Positions 33,701 through 44,454 of a DNA stretch of 64,000 nt are shown piece after piece. The stretch comes from Taxawa tesnikishii (nom. ined.). Its lineage: Eukaryota; Ascomycota; Dothideomycetes; Dothideales. The stretch covers positions 124,001 to 188,000 of the forward strand of contig JAPDRO010000007.1 in assembly GCA_030247885.1 (NCBI GenBank), in the 5' to 3' direction. A model generated the notes under the pieces. That model was given only the letters and a program-made list of their open reading frames with translations, did no database searches and was not told where the DNA came from. A program made the translations under genes and the position numbers. The stretch's first letter is position 1. Each line of letters begins with the position of its first letter.

Positions 33701-34256
33701 CAAAGCCAAAAATGGGGGCAAAAAGGACAAGACGAGCAACCTGAGAGAGATTAAGTCCTGACCTATCGCCCCTATGTTGGAGGCTAGGCGAGAGCGCCTG
33801 ATCTCACATAATATTAGCGTGTGAGCAGTGCACTTCTTGAGAACGGGTATTGACATACGGCCAGATTCTGCATGATCTCGTAGATGAGCACGATCTAGTT
33901 CCTCCATCTGCTAGGCCGCCTTTGCTTTGAACCAGCTGAGACTGGTACAGTCTTCATGGAAAGTTCTTTTGTCTCCACCTGTCGTATATACGAGGCATCT
34001 GCATGGGTCATTTGGACGAAGACTTGCATTGATGAGAATGCAAAGTCTGCGGCAGCATCACTGCCAAGAACCCGTGACTTCCACCAGTCTTGGCAGAATA
34101 GTCCTCAAAAGCGCAAGGAACAGCCATCACCGCTTGCTTTTCGAGTCAACATCGACAATCTACGACCCGACGCAAGGTTAAAGAATCTCCGAGTCTGCAA
34201 GATTGCTCGCTGCTTATCTTCGATCCCGTAAACCACATCAAAGACTCTACAACCTA
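30786..34256. other. 3.5-kb stretch without a supported gene
   Basis: Frames at 31604-32005 (plus, 133 codons) and 32995-32642 (minus, 117 codons) are the longest. Neither has a domain or convincing splice context. Around 32737-32790 two small hairpins occur (see rejected items). The rightmost 250 bp should hold the promoter of the next gene. Confidence 0.45.
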
Positions 34257-34853
34257 ATGTCTGATAGCAGAGAGTACCAGGTGTGTTTATGCCTCCATCT
34301 GCTAGTTTCTTTTCGCTCGACTAAAGTCGTAATACAGTATGCTACCGCAGAGTACTCGGACACTCGTGCCGCAGTCCGTCTCCTTTACGGCACCAATGCA
34401 TCTCCAGATGCAGAGCTGTCCAAAACCGCCAGCGTAATCGATCCGCGCGACTGGTTCACTACTCCGGCTAGCCGTCCCGGCACTCCTACGCTACTGTCCG
34501 GATCTGTCCCGGCTACACAGTACTCCCACTCAAACCCTGCAACTTCCGCGCCCTCAGATTTCGAACCTCCCACTGAGCAACCAAGCACTACTGAAGATAA
34601 TGCCGATGCGAACAGTGATGCGACCGCTCGCGAAACCTTATTCGAAGCACTCGCGGCCGAGAAGCGGCGCACCGACAAGCTGGAGCTCCGATTGGGTCTC
34701 GAGCAGAGACGCGCTGACATGCTCGAGGAGCAGCTGGCGATCGCAAAATCCAAGATCAAGGACTTGGATATAGCAGTGCACAATCTGAGTCAGACTGTTC
34801 ACGCCCTTGTTGCCGAGGGTCAAGACAAGCTGCCCCGTCGACCGGGTCGATGA
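34257..34853 (+). CDS. small Ser/Thr-rich protein with C-terminal coiled coil
   Basis: Exons 34257-34280 and 34338-34853 join to 180 codons (179 residues, start MSDSREYQ). The intron of 57 nt has donor GTGTGT and acceptor TACAG. Its length is a multiple of three and holds no stop, so retention would simply add 19 residues. The first 95 residues are Ser/Thr/Pro-rich. From about 100 to 170 there is a strong heptad pattern (EALAAEKRRTDKLELRL and onward), predicting a dimeric coiled coil. A second open frame, 34850-35068, begins at the overlapping TGATG of the stop codon and reads protein-like (MMDRISKRTING). It may be a further part of this gene after a frame change. The family is not recognised. 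Confidence 0.6.
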   Translation: MSDSREYQVCLCLHLLVSFRSTKVVIQYATAEYSDTRAAVRLLYGTNASPDAELSKTASVIDPRDWFTTPASRPGTPTLLSGSVPATQYSHSNPATSAPSDFEPPTEQPSTTEDNADANSDATARETLFEALAAEKRRTDKLELRLGLEQRRADMLEEQLAIAKSKIKDLDIAVHNLSQTVHALVAEGQDKLPRRPGR

Positions 34854-35068
34854 TGGACCGGATCTCCAAACGCACAATCAACGGTATGACTGCAGAGATG
34901 GAGCGACTTGTACCTCGAACTTCGTATTTCATACACGAGCTAGTCGAACACGGCGATCAAAGATCTCGGAGGACTGCGTTGGCAGCTCCTAGTCGCTGGG
35001 GCAGTGGTGTAGAGAGGCTGCCCGATTGGATTCCGCATCGGGTCAACTCATTTTGGGCGGACCTCTGA
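34850..35068 (+). CDS. 72-codon frame overlapping the previous stop (uncertain)
   Basis: Starts within the TGATG at the end of the coiled-coil gene and reads MMDRISKRTING ... PHRVNSFWADL. Composition is plausible for a protein, with a charged N-terminal helix. It may be the displaced C-terminus of the upstream gene or chance. There is no independent support such as an intron or domain. Confidence 0.3.
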   Translation: MMDRISKRTINGMTAEMERLVPRTSYFIHELVEHGDQRSRRTALAAPSRWGSGVERLPDWIPHRVNSFWADL

Positions 35069-35667
35069 ATCAACGAAAATAGAGCAAGGACTGTGGCTCC
35101 CTCCCACAATGGCAGATTAAAACAGGTTGCTGAACAAGTCAGCTTTGAATATGAGATCATAGCAAGGTTTTCTCTGCACTTTGTTACTGTAGAATAGCTG
35201 CAATGCTATACCTGTTGAAGAACGCCGTGGTCTCATCTTTTGATTGCCTATATACCAAGTAAGCAGAATATACACCAAACAAAGCTTTTGCGCTTGCTAA
35301 AATAGTATCAGATCTAGAAATCGTCTTCTGGCCGCATAAGTGGAAAGTAATGTCGTGGCGGGAAAATGGTCCCGACCAATCAGCAACGGAAACCCAATAG
35401 ACCGGTTTTGCGTCTCGCTTGCTGGGACCTACGTTCACCGCACTAGTTACCTTTCGAGCGATTGGCACCAACACAGCGTCGAACATTCAAGCACACGTAC
35501 AAATATACGCTTGGCGAATCTCTATAATCCCTCCCCATCCGAAATCTGCCACGCACCTCTGAAAGTTGCGTTGATCGCGTTAACAATTTCGTTCAGCCCC
35601 TCGATTCGATTTTCACGCACGCTTGAAGTGCATCGAATACCACTCTGAAGCACGGCCGCTCATCGTA
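35069..35667. other. intergenic, promoter of next gene
   Basis: No gene is seen. AT-richer sequence in the left half becomes mixed in the right half, which must contain the promoter of the gene starting at 35668. Confidence 0.4.
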
Positions 35668-36628
35668 ATGGACCACACCGTAATTATCGCTCCTCCAAAA
35701 GAGGAGAACATCACGGTGTTACAGAACAGCCACCACTCCACTCGCGACTTGGATGCAGTCAACAACACCCCAGCCACTCCGGCACAGGTTTACGACTATC
35801 TGTGTTACGCCAGCTTTTTCGAATCGTCAGGGTTAGCAGACGTCTACGAGTTTACCTCGCCATCTACACGGAACGTGTCAGGCTGCACATCGACGGCAAA
35901 TCAGGCTCCGGATCGTGACACACCATCGTCAGAACTTCCTTCGGCATCGCCAACATATCCTGCGCGCCCTCGCAGTTCAATGGACCGATACCCGCAGTTC
36001 TGGGGTGAGGCGGGACTTACTAGATCTCAAGAAAACATAGATCCTAGTGCCGACGAGCTTGACGCACCACCCTTCAGACGTCGTGGCCATCAAATCAGCA
36101 CCAACGCCGACAGCTCGCGCAGCCGCCAGGAGACTAGGGCATCCAACTCCGCCATTATCAGCGTCTCACAGCATGACACGGAAGACACGGGCCCCTGTCC
36201 ACCAACTCCTCCCTTGCAGAGACAGAGACATACCTTCTTAGGTAGCCGCGCGAGAACGCAACATAAAAGCAGTGACGCCGACGAGATGTATACCATCGAG
36301 CGTGTGCGAACAATTGATGCGAATGGTAATACCGTCGTATCAAACGTCAGAAGGCCTGGATGGCCATGCGGCGCTTTCCAACAACACAACATGTCAGAGA
36401 CTGATATCCTCGCCGCCCCTCACGCCACCCACCCAGTTCACACATACATGGATGTAAGTAGACACCATCTTCATATATAGAGGGTCAACGAAACTGACGG
36501 TCAAGCAGCACCGCGGCACGTCTCCAGAGGATCAATTTGTGGTCTCGCCAGCTGAAGCTCACCAGCGCAAAGACCGTATCGAAGGTCCGGGCAACGACAC
36601 GCATGCCCGCCACCTGCGCGCTGCCTGA
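35668..36628 (+). CDS. unrecognised 301-residue disordered protein
   Basis: Exon 1 35668-36453 and exon 2 36509-36628 sum to 302 codons. The 55-nt intron has a perfect GTAAGT donor and a CAAGCAG acceptor. The start MDHTVIIAPPKEEN is the first good ATG; an in-frame ATG 45 bases upstream would add 15 residues. The protein is rich in Ser, Thr, Pro, Asp and Arg and mostly disordered. Small ordered islands are visible at about 36-50 (VYDYLCYASFFES) and 200-235 (MYTIERVRTIDANGNTVV). There is no membrane segment or known domain. The exact splice arithmetic supports a real, expressed gene. Confidence 0.65.
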
Positions 36629-38005
36629 GAGCAGGTGACTTCGAGAGGGTACGGAGCTAAAGCTGGGTCATCGAGCTCTCTCTCCGCGGCTGGTACAACG
36701 TTGACGCCCGCATGGAGTGACGACGGCGTGACTTGGGATGAATCACTATCATGTTTGGAGGATAGTTCCAGGAGAGTGCACTGTATTGCGGCAAGAAGGG
36801 CATGCGGGCAGAGAGGTCAGTCAACGCTCAGCGCGTTTCGACTTCCGATGACTGAGCGGAATACTGTAACGATGGCATGGTCTTGCACGGTTCAAGTTTT
36901 TGCACTCTGATGGGTATCTTGAAGTCATCAGACAGTGATTGCTGCCAGGACAGCATGGTTTCAAGCCGTCGATATGCTTTCAATGAGGATGTTTCTCTTT
37001 CTGAACCACGCCCCTGCTTCCTACTATCACAGTGCAGTAAGCCACCGCTTCACCCAACTAGTCATCTATAGGAGAGATTCCTGCCCAGTAAAAGGATGGC
37101 GAGATGTCTTGAGAGGCCTCCAAGCACTATAAGTAGAGGACTACACCTGCGCACTTAACTAGTGCAAAAATAGGTACTTGCGTATCGATGGTTCCAGCAG
37201 CCTTGAAGGGCTCTTCGAAAGCTTAAAGTTCCTACTACAAAAGGCCGTCTCTCATCGTGATGGAAGATGATATTATTACTAGTTCAAGGCCGCTCACGAC
37301 CAGTGTGAGGGCTCAGAATCCTCTATATCAATGCTGAAGATCGACCATCACTCTCCATCCTCCTTCACTTTGCTGCCTCTGTCCTCTTCTTGAAGGGTTG
37401 GAAGACCCCTGAAGCTGTCTTCAGACCCGTCTTGATTGCCACTTTGACGGCCTTACCATCCTTTCTGAGCTCATTTGCAACGGAGTCATCGCTCTAGTAG
37501 CTCTCCGATGATTCAATGTTCGCATTGAACGATTGTCACGTTTGGGCAACAGCTGATACTCCGCGACTGCAATGTGATTAGAATCGGAGACGCACGACGC
37601 GCGATGGCAGGGCCACCGAGCTTGATCTACCACCGTAGCCTAGCCTAGTTAGTCTCGTCATATCGAGAAGTCTCTGTTGTAGGCGGGAACGGCGAGTGCG
37701 CAAGGCGCTCGTATCTATTTGGCGTGCAATCGAAGGCAGCGGCAGAGGTGTTGCGGAACCTGACCATCACGCACTGCTCACCTTGGATGGTGGGGTAGGA
37801 GACTGCAATATCAATCTTGCTGTAGAGGCATGGGCGTGGTCTGCCGACAGTACGCTGGAAGAAGGTGATGATATGCTCCACGGCAGGAAAGCTGACGAAG
37901 CAGCAACCGACGTTGCAATCACTTGTGAGATCTGTCCGCAAGCCCTCACAGCCGTACCAAGCTCTCGTATCGGCTTCGTTAGTTAGGGCAGCAGCCGCAC
38001 CACCA
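36629..38005. other. no supported gene
   Basis: A minus-strand frame at 37941-37645 (98 codons, segment CCFVSFPAVEHIITFFQRT) is mildly protein-like and might be a decayed exon. The rest is featureless. Confidence 0.4.
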
Positions 38006-38586
38006 TTACGTCAGATATGCAGGATGGGGAGAGCTGGTGTGAAAAGTCGGCTTGACCGTCTGCGGACCACTTCCCTCAGACGGGATATCCATGGTGGTGA
38101 GCAGTTTTGGCGGAATGGCCAGGCCCACTGGAACGACGATGTGTTAGCATAACCCAAGTGCAACAGTAACAAAAGGAAAGTGGAACACTCACGGCCAGCC
38201 CTTCTGCCTCCACGCTTCCATCGGCAATCTAAACATCCGCCGAACCACCAACACCATCTCCACACCCATTCTCCGCCTTCGTAGGAGCCGCCGTAAGATG
38301 CAGCGTTGACAGTGTCTTGCTTCCGTGACAGCTGGCAAGCACTGGCGCGAGACAACCAATGGTTCTGGGTCTTGTCCTCGGCTAAGCGGTCAACGGATCT
38401 AGGCGGTCCAGGTCTACTGTTGTCCATTAGTATCTCGCGGCTCTTCACAATCACGCATAGAGAATCCCTTAGGGTGACAACACCAGCGCAAGGATGCAAA
38501 GCGACTCTCTCATATCTTATACCGACCGATGATTTCCCCATGCTCTCGAGACGCTTCTCTGCTCTAAGGTTCAGCCAATTGGCCAA
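38006..38586 (-). CDS. possible two-exon gene (uncertain)
   Basis: A minus-strand frame from 38586 reaches a GTGAGT donor at 38192. After a 65-nt intron (acceptor TTCCAG) it continues in phase from 38127 to a stop at 38006-38008. The joined product would be about 172 residues, with a Trp/Cys-rich stretch near the junction (EWVWRWCWWFGGCLDC) and a soluble tail (LGLAIPPKLLTTMDIP). Splice signals and phase agree, but the N-terminal part is not convincingly coding and the start may be further inside. No family recognised. Confidence 0.3.
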
Positions 38587-39309
38587 AGCAGTGATATGCC
38601 TGGAATTGTCCGATTTCCAGTTGGGGATTAGGTCCTGCCACGACGCTGCAACGGAGCTTCCTCAATACGTACTATTAGGTAGCGGGCCTCCTCTCATAAT
38701 CGGTATTGGCCACGGCCTGACGGCGGACCACCGGGCCAGCATGAGGAGAAAGAGAAGACTTTTTGACACTCAATAGCTGCTGGCATGCCATCAGAGGCGA
38801 TCATACCAAGATCAAGAACAACACCGAATCAAAGTGTGTGTGGAGATCAGATCAAACTGCAAAGCTTCGATTGCCGGATTCGGTAACTCTGACGCCTCTG
38901 AAACACAAAGTTCTAAGGCGTCTCCTCACAGCTACGTAACAAGCAGAACAACAAGCGCTCTGATGATCCGGTCTCGTCTCCGGCTCAGATGAAGAGGATA
39001 GAACTCTGGCTCCGCTCAGCTTTCTCTATCTTTCTTCTATCACACAGAACCACGGCGCCTCGCTCGCCAGGCCTCATCTCACATCACCGTGCCGTTCCTG
39101 CAATACCTCTTGATTATCTCCTTGTTCTTCCTTCAGCTTTTCTATACTGTGTCATCGAATCTACCTCCCTTGTTAGCGTGCCAATCCTCCTGATCAGGTT
39201 CATCTCGTTGCTTCGCGAGGCAAGCGTGTCGACTGCGGTTGGCACTCTTTATGCACGATACGTTTCTTTCCACTGTTATGCAGACGATGACACAACGACA
39301 GATTCCTCT
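38587..39309. other. intergenic, pyrimidine-rich right end
   Basis: No gene is seen. 38990-39200 is rich in CT runs (ttctctatctttcttctatc) as before many fungal start sites. Confidence 0.4.
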
Positions 39310-39675
39310 ATGCGCCTCAGAGCTCAACAAGACGAGTCCAGTCTCCAGGTACGTCTCTCCTCTCTCCCACCTTTCCCCCTTCCCCCACTGCCGTGAGATG
39401 GGATTTCTCCCGTCACCCCAGCCGCAACAAGGTTAAGGATGTCGAGGGTCTAGTAGCAGAGGCACCGATTACAAAAGCAGCCGCCTTCCTCTGTATCTGG
39501 ATCCAGTTCAGAAGTTCCACTGCAAGGTACGTTCCGGTCGGCTTACTTGACAGAGGGTGACAATAGATTTCCCAACCTTAGAATATGCCCAGCCGTGTTC
39601 ATTCACGATGCTCTTTTTCACCACCCTATTCTGGCTTCGTGCTGTAAAATCGGAGAAGAAGCAAGGTCCTTGTGA
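39310..39675 (+). CDS. possible 80-residue three-exon protein
   Basis: Exons 39310-39348, 39432-39526 and 39567-39675 sum to exactly 81 codons. Both donors are GTACGT; acceptors are CAAG and CAATAG, the first being weak. The product starts MRLRAQQDESSLQ, has a hydrophobic middle (ITKAAAFLCIWIQF) and ends CCKIGEEARSL. A CT-rich stretch precedes the start. The phase agreement over two introns argues for a real gene, but the small size makes chance possible. No family recognised. Confidence 0.35.
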
Positions 39676-40287
39676 CAAAGATTGTGTGCAATCCTGACTG
39701 TGAGCATTGAGTAGATAGCTCCACTGCTGCCATGATGCGGGAGTTCACTCTGGGAGATAACATTTGTTACAGTAACATAATAAGGGGAATCGCACGTGAC
39801 TGTCGACTACACCTTGGGCTTGACGAAAGAGAAGAAAGCTAAAGCGTGGTTTTTGGATTCATTGGGAAAGTACACTGTGATCATATAAACAGTTTGGTAA
39901 CCGAGATGTGTCTGCCATCTCCACTGTACTGATCTGCCTATAAGCGATCAAAGAGCTTTCCGCAGTAGCAAACGATCCGGCTCGCATTCTGATACGACAT
40001 ACTTGACATTGTAAATCTATACTGGGAAGTCTTTTCACTTGTTCAGTTTGCCTGCCGTCTACCAATGATTTCACCAGATAGTAAAATAGGATTGCCTACG
40101 AAGGCCGAGTACTGACCATTCGGCCACTGGCTGGCATTTTCTTGCTCACCAATCTGTCCCAGACAAGAGAAGAAAGGACGTGACACCTTACCATTCTGTC
40201 GCCCTCCATCGCATCCCTACCTAACGTACTTGCCTGATTCCCTCTCGAACAATTCTAGTCGTAGAGCTCCCGGTTCAACCTCGCCTC
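39676..40287. other. no supported gene
   Basis: AT-richer intergenic DNA with only short frames. It probably holds 3' flanks of the genes on either side. Confidence 0.4.
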
Positions 40288-41150
40288 TTAATCCTCCTCC
40301 ATCCTGCGCCAGTCATGCTCCGTCATGTCTTCGTCAGCCGGGTAGGTCCTGGGCGCCCGCGGGGTGGGCGCATCATCCATATCCTCATCTTCATCCTGTC
40401 TGAGCAAAGGCGCCATGACGTCGACCTGGAGGTGGTTATGCAATCCTCTGTTCCGCGCATTGAAGGTCTCCTGAGTCGGGGTCGGCTCATCGTCTTCATC
40501 CAGCGGCTGCCCCAGGAGTCGATGCTCCTCAGGGCGAAGACTGTCGTACCTCTGACCGTAGGACGTGCCAAAACGGAAGCTCTTGCGGCCCCTGTCTACA
40601 TTCGTGTCTGCCCCGGCCTCTGCAGCGCTCCGCTTCCTACCCTGTCTGTATTGGGTTCGGCTGTTGGGCTTCTGTTCGCGGGCCATTTCTAGCAGGGTGG
40701 TCAGCCGTACGTATCTCTTGTGATCGATCTGTCCAGGATTACGAATATTGTTGCGCGACACGTTCCTGGAGTTCTCATGGAGCATCCTCCGGTATTCTGT
40801 CACTTCTGTATGCGAAAGCAGCCTTAGGGGCCCCTCTTGGCTGACAGAATCCCTTCGATCTCTAGCGTCACCAAAGCTCTCGAGCATTGCTTCGGATACG
40901 TGCATGAGGTTCTTGACGTCTCGGCGAGTGTAATGAAATCCGCTTGGATCGTAGTCTGCCTCTTCTGATGTTTGTAGTCGTTCGAACCTGCGAACGACGT
41001 CGGTGAGCTTTGGTACTTGCGGTGGTGTGCGATGGCGATGGAAAGAGAATGCGGTGGGAAAGTCGAAACCTCTCAGAAAGGCTCCCGAGTGTTTTCGGTG
41101 AATGGAAGTGGTGTTCTCTATGCCCTTTTGCTCAGGTCTGAGTACTTAAC
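40288..41150 (-). CDS. unrecognised protein with acidic C-terminal tail
   Basis: The minus strand is open from about 41150 to the stop at 40288, some 287 codons. The first in-frame ATG is at 40905 (MHVSEAMLESFGDA). The frame upstream of it still reads protein-like (PPQVPKLTDVVRRFERLQ, DYDPSGFHYTRRDVKNL), so the true start probably lies in an upstream exon joined near 41145. The middle is helical and basic (GRKRSAAEAGADT), and the end is strongly acidic (DEDEDMDDAP, RRMEED). It is probably nuclear by composition. No known domain is visible. Confidence 0.6.
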
Positions 41151-42338
41151 AAAGATACACAAAGACGACAAAAGCATTGTCTTTAGTGCGTCCTTTGATT
41201 CCACGGATGAATGAGCTGACAATGGCGCAGCTCTGGGAGATGGGCCCATGCACCAAAACATGATGGCAGTGTCCCTACCAACAAAGGATCTAATGATCAA
41301 GCATTGTAGCATTGTAAAAAAGGTACTAGGGACTTGTGAGTAGGAGTTGTCATCTTATGAACGCAGTAACCAGCGCCGCCCGGGTAGAGTTCAGGCTAGA
41401 CAAGGTTGCTCGATACCTCTCCGTACTACGAATAAAGTTGCTGCAGTCATTGCTCGCGTTACAGTAATTCTAGACGAACTTTGTCAAATGCTATCGAGAG
41501 CGGCGTCTGCGAGAGGCCCGTAGTGGGCCGTTATCGGTAGCGGCACGAGCTCTTTGTCCACCTCATCCTGCTACTCCTCAATGCTATCAACGAGCATCCC
41601 CTTCGGCATTGTCCCAATGTCATTACCGGTGTTGTGATCGAGTCTTGAGACTATCCCGCAGCGGGTGTTGCGAGGGTCGGCGTCATGAGCATACCAGTAA
41701 ATGCCGTCGTTTGCAGTGAACACTCTTTCGAAGCCTCCATTCTTGATATAAATAGAGTACCTTGGTTAGTTCTTTGATGATTGAGCCCTCGGTAGTGGAT
41801 ATGTACATGTCATGCGAAGGTGCCATGATGCGGTCGATGGTCACTCCCCTGTCAATCCTCTTTCTGAATAGGCATCGTGACAATGGACAACTGCCCATCG
41901 CCGGTATTCGTCCAGTATCAAGACAAATGCATGGTAAACGGGCAGGGGACAAACACAATTGACGGTCACACATTTTCAGTCCATCTGATTGCACAGTTTC
42001 GCCCCGTTCTGCATTGTCGTAGTAGTTCATCAGGTATTGTCTATCAATCGATGAGAACAATGCATAGCGATCACTCTGCATGGCCGTCAACATACGCGGC
42101 CATTCAACTCCTACTCGTCCAAATACAAACTAATACTTCCATCCCATTCAGTTCCTTGACCCTCAATACACCCACATCAAACAATAGACGTTCCATGGAG
42201 ATCTATCCATGCCCTCAGGTATAAAATCCTCCTCCTCGTCTAGCCAATCCGTCTCTCATCATTACCATCATCTCATCTCGTATATATGCATCCGAAAGCT
42301 TCTTGTACCAACTCAACGTCCCCACCGCTCCCACTACC
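41151..42338. other. no supported gene; promoters of both neighbours
   Basis: Contains the likely first exon of the minus-strand gene (a frame at 41312-41118) and, at the right end, a TATATA element near 42280-42287 before the plus-strand gene. Other frames look like chance. Confidence 0.4.
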
Positions 42339-42807
42339 ATGTCCTCATTGAAAGCCACCTTCCCCGGAATCCAGCTCTTTCTGGAAGGGCCGGCCAGCCA
42401 ACTCACCGAACTGGAGCGCAAAGTCAACCAGCAGGCTGGTCACATCGCCGCCCTCGAGCAAGCGAACAAGGCGCTGGTCGCGGAGAAGAACAAGCTAGAA
42501 GACGAGCTGGCAGACGTGAAGGAGACGACCGCCGAGCGGATCACCAAGGTTGTATGTCTGTCGCATTCTCCTCTCGCTCTTCACCGTGTTCATCATGTTA
42601 CAGATTAGCGACGGCCTTGCCTATATCGCGAGCCAATCCGGCAGCCAGAACGACGTCTACGGCAAACTTCCCGTCAGGGACATCAGGCATAGTATCTCGC
42701 CCCTTACCTCTGTCGGCGGTCGCATGGCTAATCCCTACCCTGGTGTTCGACGAGGCCCGCAACCCGGCTACGGCAGAAAAGTCAGACACCTCAGCCACCG
42801 CGGTTGA
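42339..42807 (+). CDS. small coiled-coil protein
   Basis: Exons 42339-42551 and 42604-42807 join to 139 codons (138 residues). The intron of 52 nt has donor GTATGT and acceptor TTACAG. The start MSSLKATFPGIQLF follows a tatatatgcat element by about 50 bp. Residues 20-70 are a strong coiled coil (LTELERKVNQQAGHIAALEQ and onward). The second half is Gly/Arg/Pro-rich. A different 3' path is possible, because the frame ending at 42892 (ESPWIDGRRVYEI) also looks natural and could be reached by a second intron. Function unknown. Confidence 0.55.
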
Positions 42808-42879
42808 AACGCTGTACACGGTCAAGACGCAGAAGACGGACGACAACTTGGAGAGCCCATGGATTGACGGAAGACGGGT

Positions 42880-43930
42880 CTATGAGATATAGGCGAGCCC
42901 GATGCCGAAAGCGAGGGCCGCATCGGCAAACAAGACTGTCATAGCTATGGGGATTGCGCCCCGGCACGCCTTTGAAATAGGTCATGAACATGGCCGACTC
43001 CGACGCGCGGACGCAGGCGAGGGTGAAGGCTGCGAGCCAGGTGCGTTATACACAGACACGGCGATCTCACAGGGGCACGTCACTCACGTTATATAGAAGT
43101 CAACCCGCGCCGCTCGGCCGCCTCGGTGAAGATGAAGCTGCAGGAGGCCAAATCGACCACCTCCACGTTTAAGATGCCGAAGGGTTTGGCAGGCGAGCCC
43201 GAGCAAGAGAAGGACGGAGTCGATACCAAGGCGGAGCCGGCAGCCATGATTCTATCCCAGATGGACTGCGGTCACACGAGATCGTTGGGCGAGATTGTGT
43301 ATAGCTGGCGTACCCCGCTGAGTCAAAGACCGTCCATAAGACCGGAAACTCACAGTTGGCGAGTAGTACTACCTACCTGCGGTGTTCTAGGAGATGAAGC
43401 CAGGCATCTCTCCGACATGAATATCGAAAAGACTCGAAAGGACGATTCGAACGCACTTACCTCGTGATACCTCTGCAGGCGCGTCGTGCCGGGGCTGGAA
43501 GGGGAAGCAGTCGTTGTCCAGCCGAAGTCGGGCGTCCAGAGGCAGACGGTGCCGGCCCACTACTGCACCGCTACTGTGTGGCCCGTGACAAACTCCGCAT
43601 GACATTGAATCCTAGCTGACGGTCAGGTACGTTCTAGTACGTACCATGACCTCTTGAAGAACGCAGCTGGTGCCTGCAGTGGATTGGGTCCAGGAAGTCG
43701 GCTTGACTGTCACCGTGTGATTCCCCTTGGCGTATTCCTGCAGTGTGGATGGCGGATCCCCGGAGACGTGGATCGACGTGCCGCTTCCGGGGTGTGGTGT
43801 GGGATGGGGGTGGGAATGGCGCTTGGTACATGCAGCGCGGCAGAGGTGGGTAGTAGAAATGGCGGTTGCGGTTGCGGTTGCGGTTGTACAGACGTCCGTC
43901 AAGTCATTGCGTTGCCGGCCGCGAGGTGTT
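42880..43930 (-). pseudogene. decayed minus-strand gene with membrane segments (uncertain)
   Basis: Several minus-strand stretches read like exons: one near 43700-43640 ending at a GTACGT donor, one near 43560-43460 ending at GTAAGT, one near 43240-43093 (LGIDSVLLLLGLACQTLRHL) ending at GTGAGT, one near 43035-42970 (AFTLACVRASESAMFMTY) and a final hydrophobic end (TVLFADAALAFGIGLAYIS) closing at about 42892. They do not join without at least one frame change and one internal stop. The pattern suggests a multi-pass membrane protein that has decayed or been mis-assembled. The plus strand gives a rival reading with less support. Confidence 0.3.
43863..43886. repeat. hexamer repeat (cggttg)x4
   Basis: Four perfect copies of cggttg. 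On the minus strand it would encode alternating Ala and Thr. Confidence 0.85.
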
Positions 43931-44454
43931 CCTCCTGTATAAGCACATGGATGACGGCGAAGAACAGACTTATCACAAATTCATCATGGCATGGAAGGGA
44001 TCGAGAACTGCCAAGCGTAGGGAGAAGGAACATCAATGACGGTGAAGATTCCCCACAGGCCGTCGTCAAGCACCCACCAAAAGTCTCTCACGCCCCAAGT
44101 CAAGCTTTCTCCGGGGTGCCGCGGATCGACTGGCCGCAGATCCGGTCATCCTTGTCCTCCTCCCCAGACTATGCTCGATGTTGGCGACAGCAGCGCGGGG
44201 TCAGCTGCAAATCGCTCATTCCTTTTCCGATCATTCCTTTTTCGACCATTCCACGATCCTCTCCGTCCCGATTGACGCAAGGATGAATCACAGGCAGGCG
44301 CTGGGAGTCGGAGGCTTCGTCGTGCTCACCTTGCTTCTGCCGTGGCGCATACATCATTACACTCGTCTGGCCTTAACACGCCGCTACGAGGGATCGGACG
44401 GATCTACCGCGACCCGGGATCACCAAGACACTACAACGGGCACGCCGCGACAAG

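Noticed and set aside
36629-38005. Minus-strand 98-codon frame at 37645-37941 as a gene
   Set aside because: Mildly protein-like, but no start context, partner exon or domain was found.
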